From NCBI GenBank assembly GCA_964611525.1, contig CAZTAL010000049.1, positions 1-64,000 on the forward strand: a stretch of 64,000 nt of DNA, given 5' to 3'. A model generated the notes under the pieces. The model searched no databases. It was not told where the DNA came from and worked only from the letters and a program-made list of their open reading frames with translations. Both the position numbers and the translations under genes were made by a program. Positions 17,430 to 26,658 of this stretch are shown one piece after another. The stretch is from JAAYJR01 sp964611525. Lineage in GTDB: Bacteria > Bacteroidota > Bacteroidia > Bacteroidales > Prolixibacteraceae. Every line of letters begins with the position of its first letter. Position 1 is the stretch's first letter.

Positions 17430-18389
17430 TTAGTTGTAAGCTTGCTGGATTAAAGGCTTTCTTGACCATAATCCCGAAATAGCCAATCCGCTTATGATGT
17501 GCCAAACTCCCCACCATGCAGCGATAATTGTCATTCCCCCTAATTCCAGTTCGGGCGGGAATATTTTCGGATTGAACATTAATACCAGGGCGAGTCCTGA
17601 ATTTTGTATTCCGGTTTCAATGGTGATCGCCCGCCTGTCGATTCTGGGTAACCTCATTATTGAGCTTATAGAAAAACCTGTGCTTAGAGCAAGCGCATTA
17701 TGAATAAGTACTATGAGAAAAACTATATGTATATAATTCATGAAATGATCAAAATTGGCTGATAAGAGTATAATTACAAATCCTATAAAAATCAGTATTG
17801 ACGCCTGTCTTATCGGCTTTTTGATTTTTTGTGTTATTTTGGGAAAGTAATGAGCAAACAAAAGTCCGAGTGCCAATGGAATACCTAAAAGGATAATCAC
17901 TGTCTGTACCATTTGAAGGAAATTTATTTCAATAGGTACAAGATAATTACCAGCACCTGAAGACTGATAATAGTTAAGATAGAGTTTTCCCCAAATGGCA
18001 AAATTCAGCGGAGTCATAAAAGTTGCCGCTAAGGTGGCTACCGCTGTTAAACTGACTGAAAGAGCTATGTTCCCTTTGGCCAAGGCACTCATAAAATTGG
18101 ATATATTACCACCAGGACAAGATGCGATTAGTATCATTCCTAGAGCTACTGTAGGTGTCGGCTTTAATACAATAATGAATAAAAAGGTAACCAGTGGGAG
18201 GAGAACAAATTGAGAGAATATGCCAGTCAGGGCAGATTTAGGTTTAAGAATGACATCTTTGAAATTTTGTACCTTGATATCGAGGGCTACTCCAAACATC
18301 ACGAAAGCTATTACAATATTGAGAAGCAGCAAACCGGAAGGAGAAAAATTTAATCTGACATTATCAAGAACCTCTAATGCTTCTTTCAT
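17430..18389 (-). CDS. Bile acid:sodium symporter (BASS) family transporter
   Basis: A 319-residue membrane protein with nine or ten hydrophobic segments. The signature is LIASCPGGNISNFMSALAKGNIALSVSLTA, the sodium-binding crossover region of BASS/SBF proteins, and TIETGIQNSGLALVLMF in the second repeat. BASS transporters move organic anions such as bile acids, pyruvate, pantoate or glucosinolate-like acids with sodium; the substrate here is unknown. The pantothenate gene panB is distant, so no link can be drawn. It is a single gene. The preceding 221 bp (17209-17429) hold nothing recognisable. Confidence 0.88.
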   Translation of the reverse strand: MKEALEVLDNVRLNFSPSGLLLLNIVIAFVMFGVALDIKVQNFKDVILKPKSALTGIFSQFVLLPLVTFLFIIVLKPTPTVALGMILIASCPGGNISNFMSALAKGNIALSVSLTAVATLAATFMTPLNFAIWGKLYLNYYQSSGAGNYLVPIEINFLQMVQTVIILLGIPLALGLLFAHYFPKITQKIKKPIRQASILIFIGFVIILLSANFDHFMNYIHIVFLIVLIHNALALSTGFSISSIMRLPRIDRRAITIETGIQNSGLALVLMFNPKIFPPELELGGMTIIAAWWGVWHIISGLAISGLWSRKPLIQQAYN

Positions 18390-18484
18390 GTGAATTTGAT
18401 TTAATTTAAAAATTAATTATCAATTATTTATATAATTTGAGAATCCATTTAACCATTCGTTCCGCATTATTTATTCAGGAGGGC

Positions 18485-18620
18485 TTGCCATCAAAATGGT
18501 CATTTACGAAATAATAAACTCACATTTTTCGGACTTCACAAGCTTTCTATTCCAGGCTCTCTATTTAATGGACAGACGTTAAATAGAATGAAATATTAAA
18601 AAGAAGTCTAAAATAAAAAA
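18485..18620 (-). repeat. Dispersed repeat family C, copy 1 (degenerate)
   Basis: Read on the minus strand, the core AAAAATGTGAGTTTATTATT and the following CATTTTGATGGCAAGC match the copy at 26294-26480 (AAAAATGTGAGTTCGCTAAT and CAATTTTGAGGCCAAGC). This copy has stops in the frame that is open in copy 2. Confidence 0.4.
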
Positions 18621-18627
18621 ACTATTG

Positions 18628-18825
18628 CTAAATACAATAGGAAATGAAAATTAGTTGCCGAGCAATAATATTTTCCGGCTTACCGGTTTTAAATTTTTGT
18701 TTAAATGTCTTTACCTTATATGCTTCGGCTGCTGCATATATTTTTTCATTTTCAGGAGCTTCCGCGTTAAGATAATTGTCCTTATAAAGATCATTTTCGG
18801 ATGGTAAAAATACACATTTACTGCA
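18628..18825 (-). pseudogene. Unidentified coding-like fragment
   Basis: The 559-bp gap between the BASS gene and the next gene contains a minus-strand stretch of about 66 codons without a start codon. It reads protein-like, with segments FLPSENDLYKDNYLNAEAPE and AAAEAYKVKTFKQKFKTGKP. I cannot name the parent family. The lack of ATG and its place in a decayed region with repeat C suggest a gene remnant and not a functional small gene. Confidence 0.3.
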
Positions 18826-18948
18826 TTAATCAGACTTTACAATGAATATTACTAATCCAAACTTTTGTTTATAAAGACGGACTAATATTTTTTGCTTTTT
18901 CAATAAAACAAATTTAGATTTAAAAGGTTTTGATTACATTAGTTAAGA

Positions 18949-19611
18949 TTATTTAAATCTGTTAAGCTTAGCTTTTTCGAAAGTTTCATTCAGGATAAAA
19001 GTTGTGCCTTCCTTAGTTGACTTCATTTTTATTACCTCCATAATTACAAAATTGCTAAGTATTTCCTCTGCCTTTTTCCTTGAAATATGTGCAAGGTGGA
19101 TAAATTTAGAAAAGGTGATGACGGGATTTTTTTTCAGATATTCAATAAGAAATTTTTCATCGGCAGAGTATGAAAAATAGATGCCTTTTGAGCTTTTTTC
19201 TTTTTTCCAAACCGCTAATTGTATTCTGTGCGTTAAAACATTCTCATCATCAATACGTGTATATGCGATCCATCTGCCGCTTTCGTCTTTTGCATAGTGT
19301 GGTTTCTTATTACTGGGTCTGACGGAAACTTCCAGGACAGTTTTATCATCCGATCTCCATTCCTTGGTATTAAACGAGATTGGGGGATTGCTAAATATCT
19401 TTGCTGCCGATTCTACCATATAGAATTCTTCATCGGTGCTTATGCCTGCGATATTTCCGTTATCCTTAACGCCGATTAATAACCGTCCGCCATCAGTGTT
19501 AGCGAAAGCTACCAGCGATTTTGCAATTTTTTTTGAATCATTTATGCAGTATTTAAAATCCTGCTGCTGGTGTTCTCCTTCTTCTATTAATTTATTTAAG
19601 AATAGATTCAC
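18949..19611 (-). CDS. AlbA_2 (Schlafen-type) domain protein
   Basis: A 220-residue protein whose first 130 residues form an AlbA_2 / Schlafen AAA_4 domain: EGEHQQQDFKYCINDSKKIA followed by KSLVAFANTDGGRLLIGVKDNGNIAGI, the family hallmark. The C-terminal 80 residues look like a winged-helix domain (FSKFIHLAHISRKKAEEILS). Proteins of this type are considered putative DNA- or RNA-binding regulators; related Schlafen proteins are nucleases, but the nuclease residues cannot be confirmed here. It starts 9 bp after the GNAT gene on the same strand, so the two are probably an operon. Confidence 0.82.
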   Translation of the reverse strand: MNLFLNKLIEEGEHQQQDFKYCINDSKKIAKSLVAFANTDGGRLLIGVKDNGNIAGISTDEEFYMVESAAKIFSNPPISFNTKEWRSDDKTVLEVSVRPSNKKPHYAKDESGRWIAYTRIDDENVLTHRIQLAVWKKEKSSKGIYFSYSADEKFLIEYLKKNPVITFSKFIHLAHISRKKAEEILSNFVIMEVIKMKSTKEGTTFILNETFEKAKLNRFK

Positions 19612-19620
19612 GATATAATT

Positions 19621-20067
19621 TTATTTCAACCATTCAAAGGTAATGTAATGATCTGAATTCATACCCAATTTTTCATATGCTTTACTGGCAACAATATTTG
19701 ACTTGTCTGTATACAAACGTATACCTTTAAGTTTTGTATCTTTCTGTACCATTTTTTTTATATGCAGGTAGAGGGAACTGTATACTCCTTTTCGCCTGAA
19801 TTTCGGAATTACATATACTGACTGTATCCAAAGAATCATTCCGTTACGCCAGTCGCTCCATTCGTAGGTTGTAAGTAATGATCCTATTACTTTCCCCTTT
19901 TCTATAGCTACAAAATAGGAGCCCCTGACGGGATCCTTAAATACGGCGGTTATTCCTTTTTTAACTGTTGAATGCTCTAATTCAATATTTTCAGTTTCCC
20001 TGGCCAATGCTAGTTGAAAATCTAATATTGAATTAAGTTCTTCAGATTTTGCTTTTCTTGTTAACAT
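19621..20067 (-). CDS. GNAT-family N-acetyltransferase
   Basis: A 148-residue single-domain GNAT protein. The acetyl-CoA-binding motif A is IWIQSVYVIPKFRRKGVYSS (R/Q-x-x-G-x-G/A type, here RRKGVY), followed by motif B GIRLYTDKSNIVASKAYEKLGM. The family transfers an acetyl group to an amine of a small molecule, peptide or protein; the acceptor is unknown. It is upstream of, and 9 bp from, the AlbA_2 protein on the same strand. The 329-bp region beyond its start holds a dispersed repeat of family B. Confidence 0.88.
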   Translation of the reverse strand: MLTRKAKSEELNSILDFQLALARETENIELEHSTVKKGITAVFKDPVRGSYFVAIEKGKVIGSLLTTYEWSDWRNGMILWIQSVYVIPKFRRKGVYSSLYLHIKKMVQKDTKLKGIRLYTDKSNIVASKAYEKLGMNSDHYITFEWLK

Positions 20068-20156
20068 TTTTCATTTTTAACGGACGAAAATAATAAATAC
20101 AATATAATCATTGTATTCAATATACTAAATAGTATATGTTTTTATCGGTTTATTTT

Positions 20157-20340
20157 ATACCTGAATATCTAAAGCGGGATTGTCATGGAGTTTTATAGTG
20201 CGCGTTAATATTGGGAAGCGCAATAAAAAATTTTGAATGAGTAGCCGTCACTAAGGTGAAAAATTTTTTAAGTGACCATTTCCAATTGTGGCCTGTAAAG
20301 TAGAAATATAATAGATTTCCATTTTAGACTTTAGGCTATA
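20157..20340. repeat. Dispersed intergenic repeat family B, long copy 1
   Basis: It starts ACCTGAATATCTAAAGCGGG and includes GCGCGTTAATATTGGGAAGC followed by GCAATAAAAAATTTTGAATG and AGTAGCC. It ends with ATATAATAGATTTCCATTTT and AGACTTTAGG. The left two thirds match 56527-56650 closely; the right end matches 22985-23022. Confidence 0.6.
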
Positions 20341-20396
20341 TAAGAGATTTAGAAAGAAGATTAGTAAATATAAATAAGTAGTGAAATTTTAAACAT

Positions 20397-20915
20397 ATGA
20401 AAGTTATTGTTGCATCAGAAAATCCTGTTAAAATAGAGGCGGTTTTGGATGCTTTTAAGGTTTATTTTAAGGATGTACATGTTGAGGGAATTAAAACCAC
20501 TTCCGGTGTGTCAGATCAACCTTTAACTGACAGCGAAACATTACTGGGGGCCCGCAACAGGGTGAAAGATATAAGAAAAAGAATATACGATGCTGATTAC
20601 TGGGTAGCTATAGAAGGTGGTATTCAGGCAGGTGAAAAAGATCTGACAGCATTTGCATGGGTTGTTATTTATTCAGCCGGCAAATATGGGGAGGCCCGTA
20701 CGGCGTCATTTGTTTTACCTGAAAAAGTAGCTCATCTTATTGCAGGAGGATTGGAATTAGGTGCAGCCAATGACCTTGTTTTTGGCCAATCAAATTCAAA
20801 GCAAAAAAATGGTGCTGTCGGTTTACTTACCCATAACCATATCGATCGCGTAAAGCTATATAAACAGGCTGTCTTGCTTGCTTTGATACCTTTTGTGAAT
20901 CCCGGATTATATTAA
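20397..20915 (+). CDS. yjjX: Inosine/xanthosine triphosphatase (YjjX/NTPase family)
   Basis: YjjX hydrolyses ITP and XTP to their diphosphates, removing damaged purine nucleotides from the pool. The 172-residue protein opens with MKVIVASENPVKIEAVLDAF, the family start, followed by SGVSDQPLTDSETLLGARNR and the glycine-rich WVAIEGGIQ. The C-terminal part carries the FGQSNSKQKNGAVGLLT segment. The length matches the family (about 170). It ends tail to tail with the NifX-like gene; their stop codons overlap by two bases. Confidence 0.88.
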   Translation: MKVIVASENPVKIEAVLDAFKVYFKDVHVEGIKTTSGVSDQPLTDSETLLGARNRVKDIRKRIYDADYWVAIEGGIQAGEKDLTAFAWVVIYSAGKYGEARTASFVLPEKVAHLIAGGLELGAANDLVFGQSNSKQKNGAVGLLTHNHIDRVKLYKQAVLLALIPFVNPGLY

Positions 20916-21244
20916 TCATGATTTTTTGAGTTGATACGTGCAATTATTTCTTCTATCCTGATTTTTTCCTCGTTCAAAAGAACCAATTGCAATTTTTCTT
21001 TTTTTAGCAACTCACTTACCAGAGGTCCAACCTCTCCTGTAATAATTACTGATACACCTTTATTCTTTAGTAATCTGACAAGATTTACCCCACTATAATC
21101 AGTATCTTTATAAGGATTTTCAATAAAGGAGTATTCCCCATTAGCGGAATTGTACAAAAAAATATTATCGCACTTACCAAAACGTAGATCGATAAAAGAT
21201 TTTAAAGATTTTTCGGTGGAAGAGATGGCAAACTTTTTATTCAT
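20912..21244 (-). CDS. NifX/NifB-like dinitrogenase iron-molybdenum cofactor family protein
   Basis: A 110-residue protein of the Nitro_FeMo-Co family: KFAISSTEKSLKSFIDLRFG at the start, then NGEYSFIENPYKDTDYSGVN and LVRLLKNKGVSVIITGEVGP. In nitrogen fixers these domains carry Fe-S or Fe-Mo cofactor precursors; in anaerobes without nitrogenase they are common and of unknown role. No nif genes lie in the window. Only the single small domain is present. The gene is convergent with yjjX. Confidence 0.82.
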   Translation of the reverse strand: MNKKFAISSTEKSLKSFIDLRFGKCDNIFLYNSANGEYSFIENPYKDTDYSGVNLVRLLKNKGVSVIITGEVGPLVSELLKKEKLQLVLLNEEKIRIEEIIARINSKNHD

Positions 21245-21467
21245 CGACTTATGTAAAATTTATTATTAAATAGTTTATATTCTTTTTAATTCTATAAATT
21301 TATTTGTAAATATAAGAATTCGGTATTAAAATTTATAACTGTTTTACATGTTTAATTTTGGCTAATAAGAAAATTAGTCATTTTATTATATAGGCAGTTA
21401 AGATGCAACTATAAGTTTTTCAAAGAGTATCTCCGTGAGGCGTATTAAATCATAAATTATAAATTTT

Positions 21468-22799
<1,332 letters not shown>

Positions 22800-22933
22800 A
22801 TTTTAACAGGCAGCAAAGTTAGTTTATTTAAATGATACGAATTTCATTTTATAAAACATCTTCTCAAATTGATGTAATCTTCTTAACACTTTGTTCCCCC
22901 TTATAAAACTTTTTGTATTTTTATCGTCAAATA

Positions 22934-23022
22934 AAACCCGAATATCTAAAGTGGGATTTTGATGAAGTTCTACGGCGTGTAATGTAGAATTGTAATAGTT
23001 TTTTATTTTAGATTTTCAGGTA
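22934..23022. repeat. Dispersed repeat family B, short copy 2
   Basis: AACCCGAATATCTAAAGTGG begins this copy; it continues GATTTTGATGAAGTTCTACG and ends ATGTAGAATTGTAATAG with TTTTAGATTTTCAGGTA. It has both ends of the long copies but lacks their middle part. The copy lies 15 bp before the yebC start codon. Confidence 0.55.
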
Positions 23023-23036
23023 AAAAAACTATTTAT

Positions 23037-23786
23037 ATGTCAGGACACAGTAAATGGTCAACAATTAAGAGGAAAAAGGGAGCGGTGGATGCCAAACGGT
23101 CTAAAATTTTTTCAAAGATTTCTAAAGAGATCACTGTTGCGGCCAAATTAGGAGGTGAAGATATTGATGCTAACCCGCGTCTTCGACTGGCTGTTCAGAA
23201 TGCAAAAGGACAGAATATGTCGAAGGATGTAATTGAAAGAGCTATTAGTAAAGCATCAAAAGATACTTCCAATTTTGAGGAGATGAGCTTTGAAGGTTAT
23301 GGTCCCGGCGGAATTGCTGTTTTTGTAGAATGTCTGTCTGATAATAATAACCGGACAGTAGGAAATATTAGGGCAATATTTGCAAAGCATAACGGTCATT
23401 TGGGTACTAACGGATCTGTAGCTTATCTTTTCGAAACAAAAGGTATATTTATTATTCCCATAGGGAAGAATATTGACAGGGAAGAATTTGAACTTGAAAT
23501 GATAGATGCAGGAGCAGAGGAAATGGAAGAGAATGATGGCTTTATTGAGATTACTTCTGCGCTTGAGGACTTCGGTAATGTTTCCAAAAAATTAGAAGAC
23601 CTGGGGATTGAACCTGAAAGTCAGAGTTTACAGCGGATTCCCACTACAACGAATGTCCTGGATGTGGAAGAGGCAAAAAAGGTTATGAAGCTTATTGAAC
23701 ATCTTGAAGAAGATGACGATGTTCAAAATGTGTATCACAACCTTGAATTTACGCCTGAGTTGGAGGAGGCTCTTAATGAAGAATAA
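23037..23786 (+). CDS. yebC: YebC/PmpR family protein
   Basis: Members of the YebC/TACO1 family were long annotated as transcription regulators; recent work supports a role in translation of difficult peptide stretches. The 249-residue chain has the unmistakable start MSGHSKWSTIKRKKGAVDAK, the NPRLRLAVQNAKGQNMSKDV segment, YGPGGIAVFVECLSDNNNRT and NGSVAYLFETKGIF. The length is normal. Its last 11 bases overlap the start of the downstream SPOR protein, so the two are translationally coupled. Confidence 0.94.
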   Translation: MSGHSKWSTIKRKKGAVDAKRSKIFSKISKEITVAAKLGGEDIDANPRLRLAVQNAKGQNMSKDVIERAISKASKDTSNFEEMSFEGYGPGGIAVFVECLSDNNNRTVGNIRAIFAKHNGHLGTNGSVAYLFETKGIFIIPIGKNIDREEFELEMIDAGAEEMEENDGFIEITSALEDFGNVSKKLEDLGIEPESQSLQRIPTTTNVLDVEEAKKVMKLIEHLEEDDDVQNVYHNLEFTPELEEALNEE

Positions 23787-24270
23787 ATTTGCGATAATGA
23801 AATTAATTTTTCTTTATATAACAGGTTTGGTTTGTGCACATCTGTCTTATGCCCAAACATTACCTGAAAATAATACATATTCTGAAAATGAAGTGATTCC
23901 TATTCTTGATGATCTTTCTGTCAATCAAGATCCATGTGTGAAAAAAATGCTTAAGTGGCATATTGAAAATAATAAAAAAAGAGATGGAGTGGAAGGATAT
24001 CTTGTTGAGATATTTTTTAGTTCTGCAATGAATGCAAAGGAGTTGGCAAAAGAAAGGAAGGTGAAATTTTTATCATTATATCCCAACTATAACGTTCACA
24101 TTATCTATAGCGCACCTAATTTCAGGGTACGCGTAGGCGACTTCAGAACTAAAAGCGAAGCATTAAAACTTTATAAGAAGATTAAAAAAGATTATCCGGG
24201 CGCTTTTATAGTTCCCGGTATCATTGATTTCCCTTTGCTGAAAAAAGTAGATTATGAGCGATCAGATTAA
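23776..24270 (+). CDS. Secreted SPOR-domain protein
   Basis: The probable start is the ATG at 23776, giving 164 residues; the frame is open further upstream, but that part only shadows yebC. A signal peptide (MKNKFAIMKLIFLYITGLVC and ending AHLSYAQ) precedes a linker and a SPOR domain in the last 80 residues (VEGYLVEIFFSSAMNAKELA ... FRVRVGDFRTKSEALKLYKK). SPOR domains bind denuded septal peptidoglycan. The GDFRTKSEA motif is typical of Bacteroidota SPOR proteins. It overlaps yebC by 11 bp and the following amidotransferase gene by 17 bp, which suggests one transcript. Confidence 0.85.
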   Translation: MKNKFAIMKLIFLYITGLVCAHLSYAQTLPENNTYSENEVIPILDDLSVNQDPCVKKMLKWHIENNKKRDGVEGYLVEIFFSSAMNAKELAKERKVKFLSLYPNYNVHIIYSAPNFRVRVGDFRTKSEALKLYKKIKKDYPGAFIVPGIIDFPLLKKVDYERSD

Positions 24271-26152
24271 GCATGAATGTGGTATAGCTCTAATAAGATT
24301 ACTTAAACCCTTATCATACTTTAAAGAAAAATATGGTGTTTGGAAATACGGTCTCAATAAGCTATATCTGCTTATGGAGAAACAACATAACAGGGGTCAG
24401 GATGGTGCCGGAATTGTATGTGTTAAGGACCATCTTGAGCCGGGTAGCTCGTATATTAACAGGCACCGGTCTATTGATCAAAATCCTATTTTTGATGTTT
24501 TTGATAAAGTTGAAAAATCTTTAAAAAGATCCATATACCAGGGGACAGATATTGAAGACTGCGAATGGGCTTATAAGCATTGCCCTTTTGCAGGTGAATT
24601 ATATCTTGGCCATTTAAGATATGGAACCTTTGGAAAAAACAGCATTGAATTTGTACATCCGGTTATGAGACAGAATAACTGGAAATCGAGAAACTTGGTG
24701 CTGGCGGGCAATTTTAATCTTACAAATACTGATGAACTTTTTAAAGTGCTTCTGGATCTGGGACAGCATCCTAAGGCATATACTGACACAGTTACCATAT
24801 TGGAAAAAGTAGGACATTTTCTCGATGAGGAGAATCAATTGCTGTTTCGCCGGTATAAAGATGAAGGATACAAAAATGATGAGATTTCACCGTTAATAGA
24901 AAAAAATCTAGATATCCGGAAAATTCTTGAAAGGGCTACGAAAGATTGGGACGGAGGTTATGTTATAGCAGGATTAATAGGTCATGGCGATGCTTTTGTA
25001 TTGCGTGATCCGTGGGGTATACGGACAGCTCATTATTATTGCAACGATGAAATTGTAGTTGTTGCCTCTGAACGCCCTGTAATTCAAACTACTATGAATG
25101 TTCATTGGAATGAAGTGCATGAAATTTCTCCGGGAGAAGCATTGATTATTAAAAAAGATGGGCAGGTAAGTACGAAAGTGATACGTTTACCTCAGAAAAA
25201 GAGCTCCTGTTCCTTCGAGCGCATATATTTTTCAAGGGGAAGTGACAGAGATATTTACCGTGAACGAAAAGAGCTGGGCAGAGTGATAAGTCCTGTTATT
25301 CTCAGGACTGTTAAATACGATTTGGAGAATACGGTTTTTTCCTATATCCCTAATACTTCAGAGACAGCTTTTTATGGACTGATTGAGGGCATCCGCAATT
25401 ATTTTACAGAATGGGAAATTGAAAGGTTAAATAAAAAAAAGGGATCACTGACTGATGATGAAATTAAAAAGATCATTTTGCGGGAGCCTCGTGTGGAAAA
25501 TATTGCCATAAAGGATGTCAAACTCAGGACATTTATTGCTGATGATGCAAGTCGCGAAGATTTGGTTGCTCATGTATATGATGTCACTTACGGTGTTATT
25601 CGCAATAACAAGGACACACTGGTAGTAATAGATGATTCTATTGTACGTGGTACAACTTTAAAGTACAGTATTTTAAGTATACTTGGCCGTTTAAAGCCTA
25701 AAAAGATTATTGTTGTCTCTTCCGCTCCGCAGATACGCTATCCCGATTGTTACGGAATAGACATGACAAGGCTTGGAAAATTTATTGCTTTCAATGCCTC
25801 CATTGAACTTTTAAAAGAAACCGGGAACGCATCAGTTATTCAGGAAGTATATAAAAAATGCAAAGGACAGGAAGCTCTTCCCAAAGAAGAAATGGTCAAT
25901 TATGTACGTGATATCTATCGTCCGTTTACGGCTGAACAGATTTCTGATAAGATTGCTCAATTATTAAAACCTGTTGACTTCGAATCTGAATTGGAAATAG
26001 TATACCAGTCGATAGAAAATTTGCATAAAGCTTGTCCGAATGATACTGGCGACTGGTATTTCACGGGCAATTATCCCACCCCGGGTGGTAACCGCGTAGT
26101 TAACTCTTCTTTCATTAATTATATTGAAGGTAAAAGCTCCCGTGCATACTAA
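24254..26152 (+). CDS. Large amidophosphoribosyltransferase-like protein (PurF family)
   Basis: A 632-residue protein, longer than PurF (about 470-505). The N-terminal class II glutamine amidotransferase domain has the nucleophile candidate C9 in HECGIALIRL and the MEKQHNRGQDGAGI and HLRYGTFG motifs. An eight-residue stretch before C9 would have to be removed, as in the propeptide PurF type. The phosphoribosyltransferase domain has the PRPP loop LVVIDDSIVRGTTLKYSI and downstream SSAPQIRYPDCYGIDM. Insertions in both domains (for instance residues 60-90 and 380-420) and a long C-terminal extension set it apart. Such long PurF-like proteins occur in Bacteroidota; whether it makes phosphoribosylamine is not settled by sequence. 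Confidence 0.85.
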   Translation: MSDQIKHECGIALIRLLKPLSYFKEKYGVWKYGLNKLYLLMEKQHNRGQDGAGIVCVKDHLEPGSSYINRHRSIDQNPIFDVFDKVEKSLKRSIYQGTDIEDCEWAYKHCPFAGELYLGHLRYGTFGKNSIEFVHPVMRQNNWKSRNLVLAGNFNLTNTDELFKVLLDLGQHPKAYTDTVTILEKVGHFLDEENQLLFRRYKDEGYKNDEISPLIEKNLDIRKILERATKDWDGGYVIAGLIGHGDAFVLRDPWGIRTAHYYCNDEIVVVASERPVIQTTMNVHWNEVHEISPGEALIIKKDGQVSTKVIRLPQKKSSCSFERIYFSRGSDRDIYRERKELGRVISPVILRTVKYDLENTVFSYIPNTSETAFYGLIEGIRNYFTEWEIERLNKKKGSLTDDEIKKIILREPRVENIAIKDVKLRTFIADDASREDLVAHVYDVTYGVIRNNKDTLVVIDDSIVRGTTLKYSILSILGRLKPKKIIVVSSAPQIRYPDCYGIDMTRLGKFIAFNASIELLKETGNASVIQEVYKKCKGQEALPKEEMVNYVRDIYRPFTAEQISDKIAQLLKPVDFESELEIVYQSIENLHKACPNDTGDWYFTGNYPTPGGNRVVNSSFINYIEGKSSRAY

Positions 26153-26293
26153 GGCATTATTACGAAATAACCTGAACATTTAGTCTTGTTCTTTTTGCTT
26201 TTTACTGCATTAAAATTTTTCGCCATAGCTATGGCTATGCCTCAATATTTTGCTTTGTTAAAAACAAAAATAACTTTGCCTATTTTATTCACT

Positions 26294-26480
26294 TTATTTC
26301 GCAACAAAGCCTAAGAGGGGCTCTCCATTGAGTCGGCTGATTGCGTTATGCTTGGCCTCAAAATTGCCATTTTCGATTAGCGAACTCACATTTTTTCGAA
26401 TTATGGGAGACTGGCCTACTGATTTATTTATGATGGCTTTGTGTGCCAGTTTTATTCTAGTAGAACTTATATTAGAGTTT
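26294..26480 (-). repeat. Repeat family C, copy 2, with a coding-like frame
   Basis: The minus strand is open for about 61 codons and reads TRIKLAHKAIINKSVGQSPI followed by IRKNVSSLIENGNFEAKHNA and ISRLNGEPLLGFVAK, then stop. That looks like the end of a real protein, but there is no ATG. The core matches 18485-18620. I do not recognise the family. The flanking 26153-26293 and 26546-26658 contain nothing else that I can support. Confidence 0.4.
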
Positions 26481-26504
26481 TAATCCGGACTCATGTCTTT
26501 AGAA

Positions 26505-26545
26505 ATGTAATAGACTTTCTTTTTAGATTTTCAGGTATTACCTTT
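26505..26545. repeat. Right-end fragment of repeat family B
   Basis: AAATGTAATAGACTTTCTTT and TTAGATTTTCAGGTA match the right end of the copies at 22934-23022 and 20157-20340; the left part is missing. Confidence 0.45.
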
Positions 26546-26658
26546 GCCGTGAAAAATATTTTTATGTGCATTGTAGCTTAGAACTGAAAAACATTAGGGA
26601 TATTGAATCGAGTAATATAGTGCAGCAAACATCTTTCTGGGCACAGGAAATAAATTCT

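Noticed and set aside
18949..20067. Defence island (Schlafen-like plus GNAT genes)
   Set aside because: Neither gene is diagnostic for defence, no nuclease, helicase or toxin partner is present, and the flanks are ordinary genes.
20912..21244. Sign of nitrogen fixation (NifX/NifB-like domain)
   Set aside because: The small domain occurs alone in many anaerobes without nitrogenase; no nif gene is in the window.
23695..23775. Upstream extension of the SPOR gene inside yebC
   Set aside because: The extra 27 residues shadow yebC, and the signal peptide begins at the ATG at 23776.
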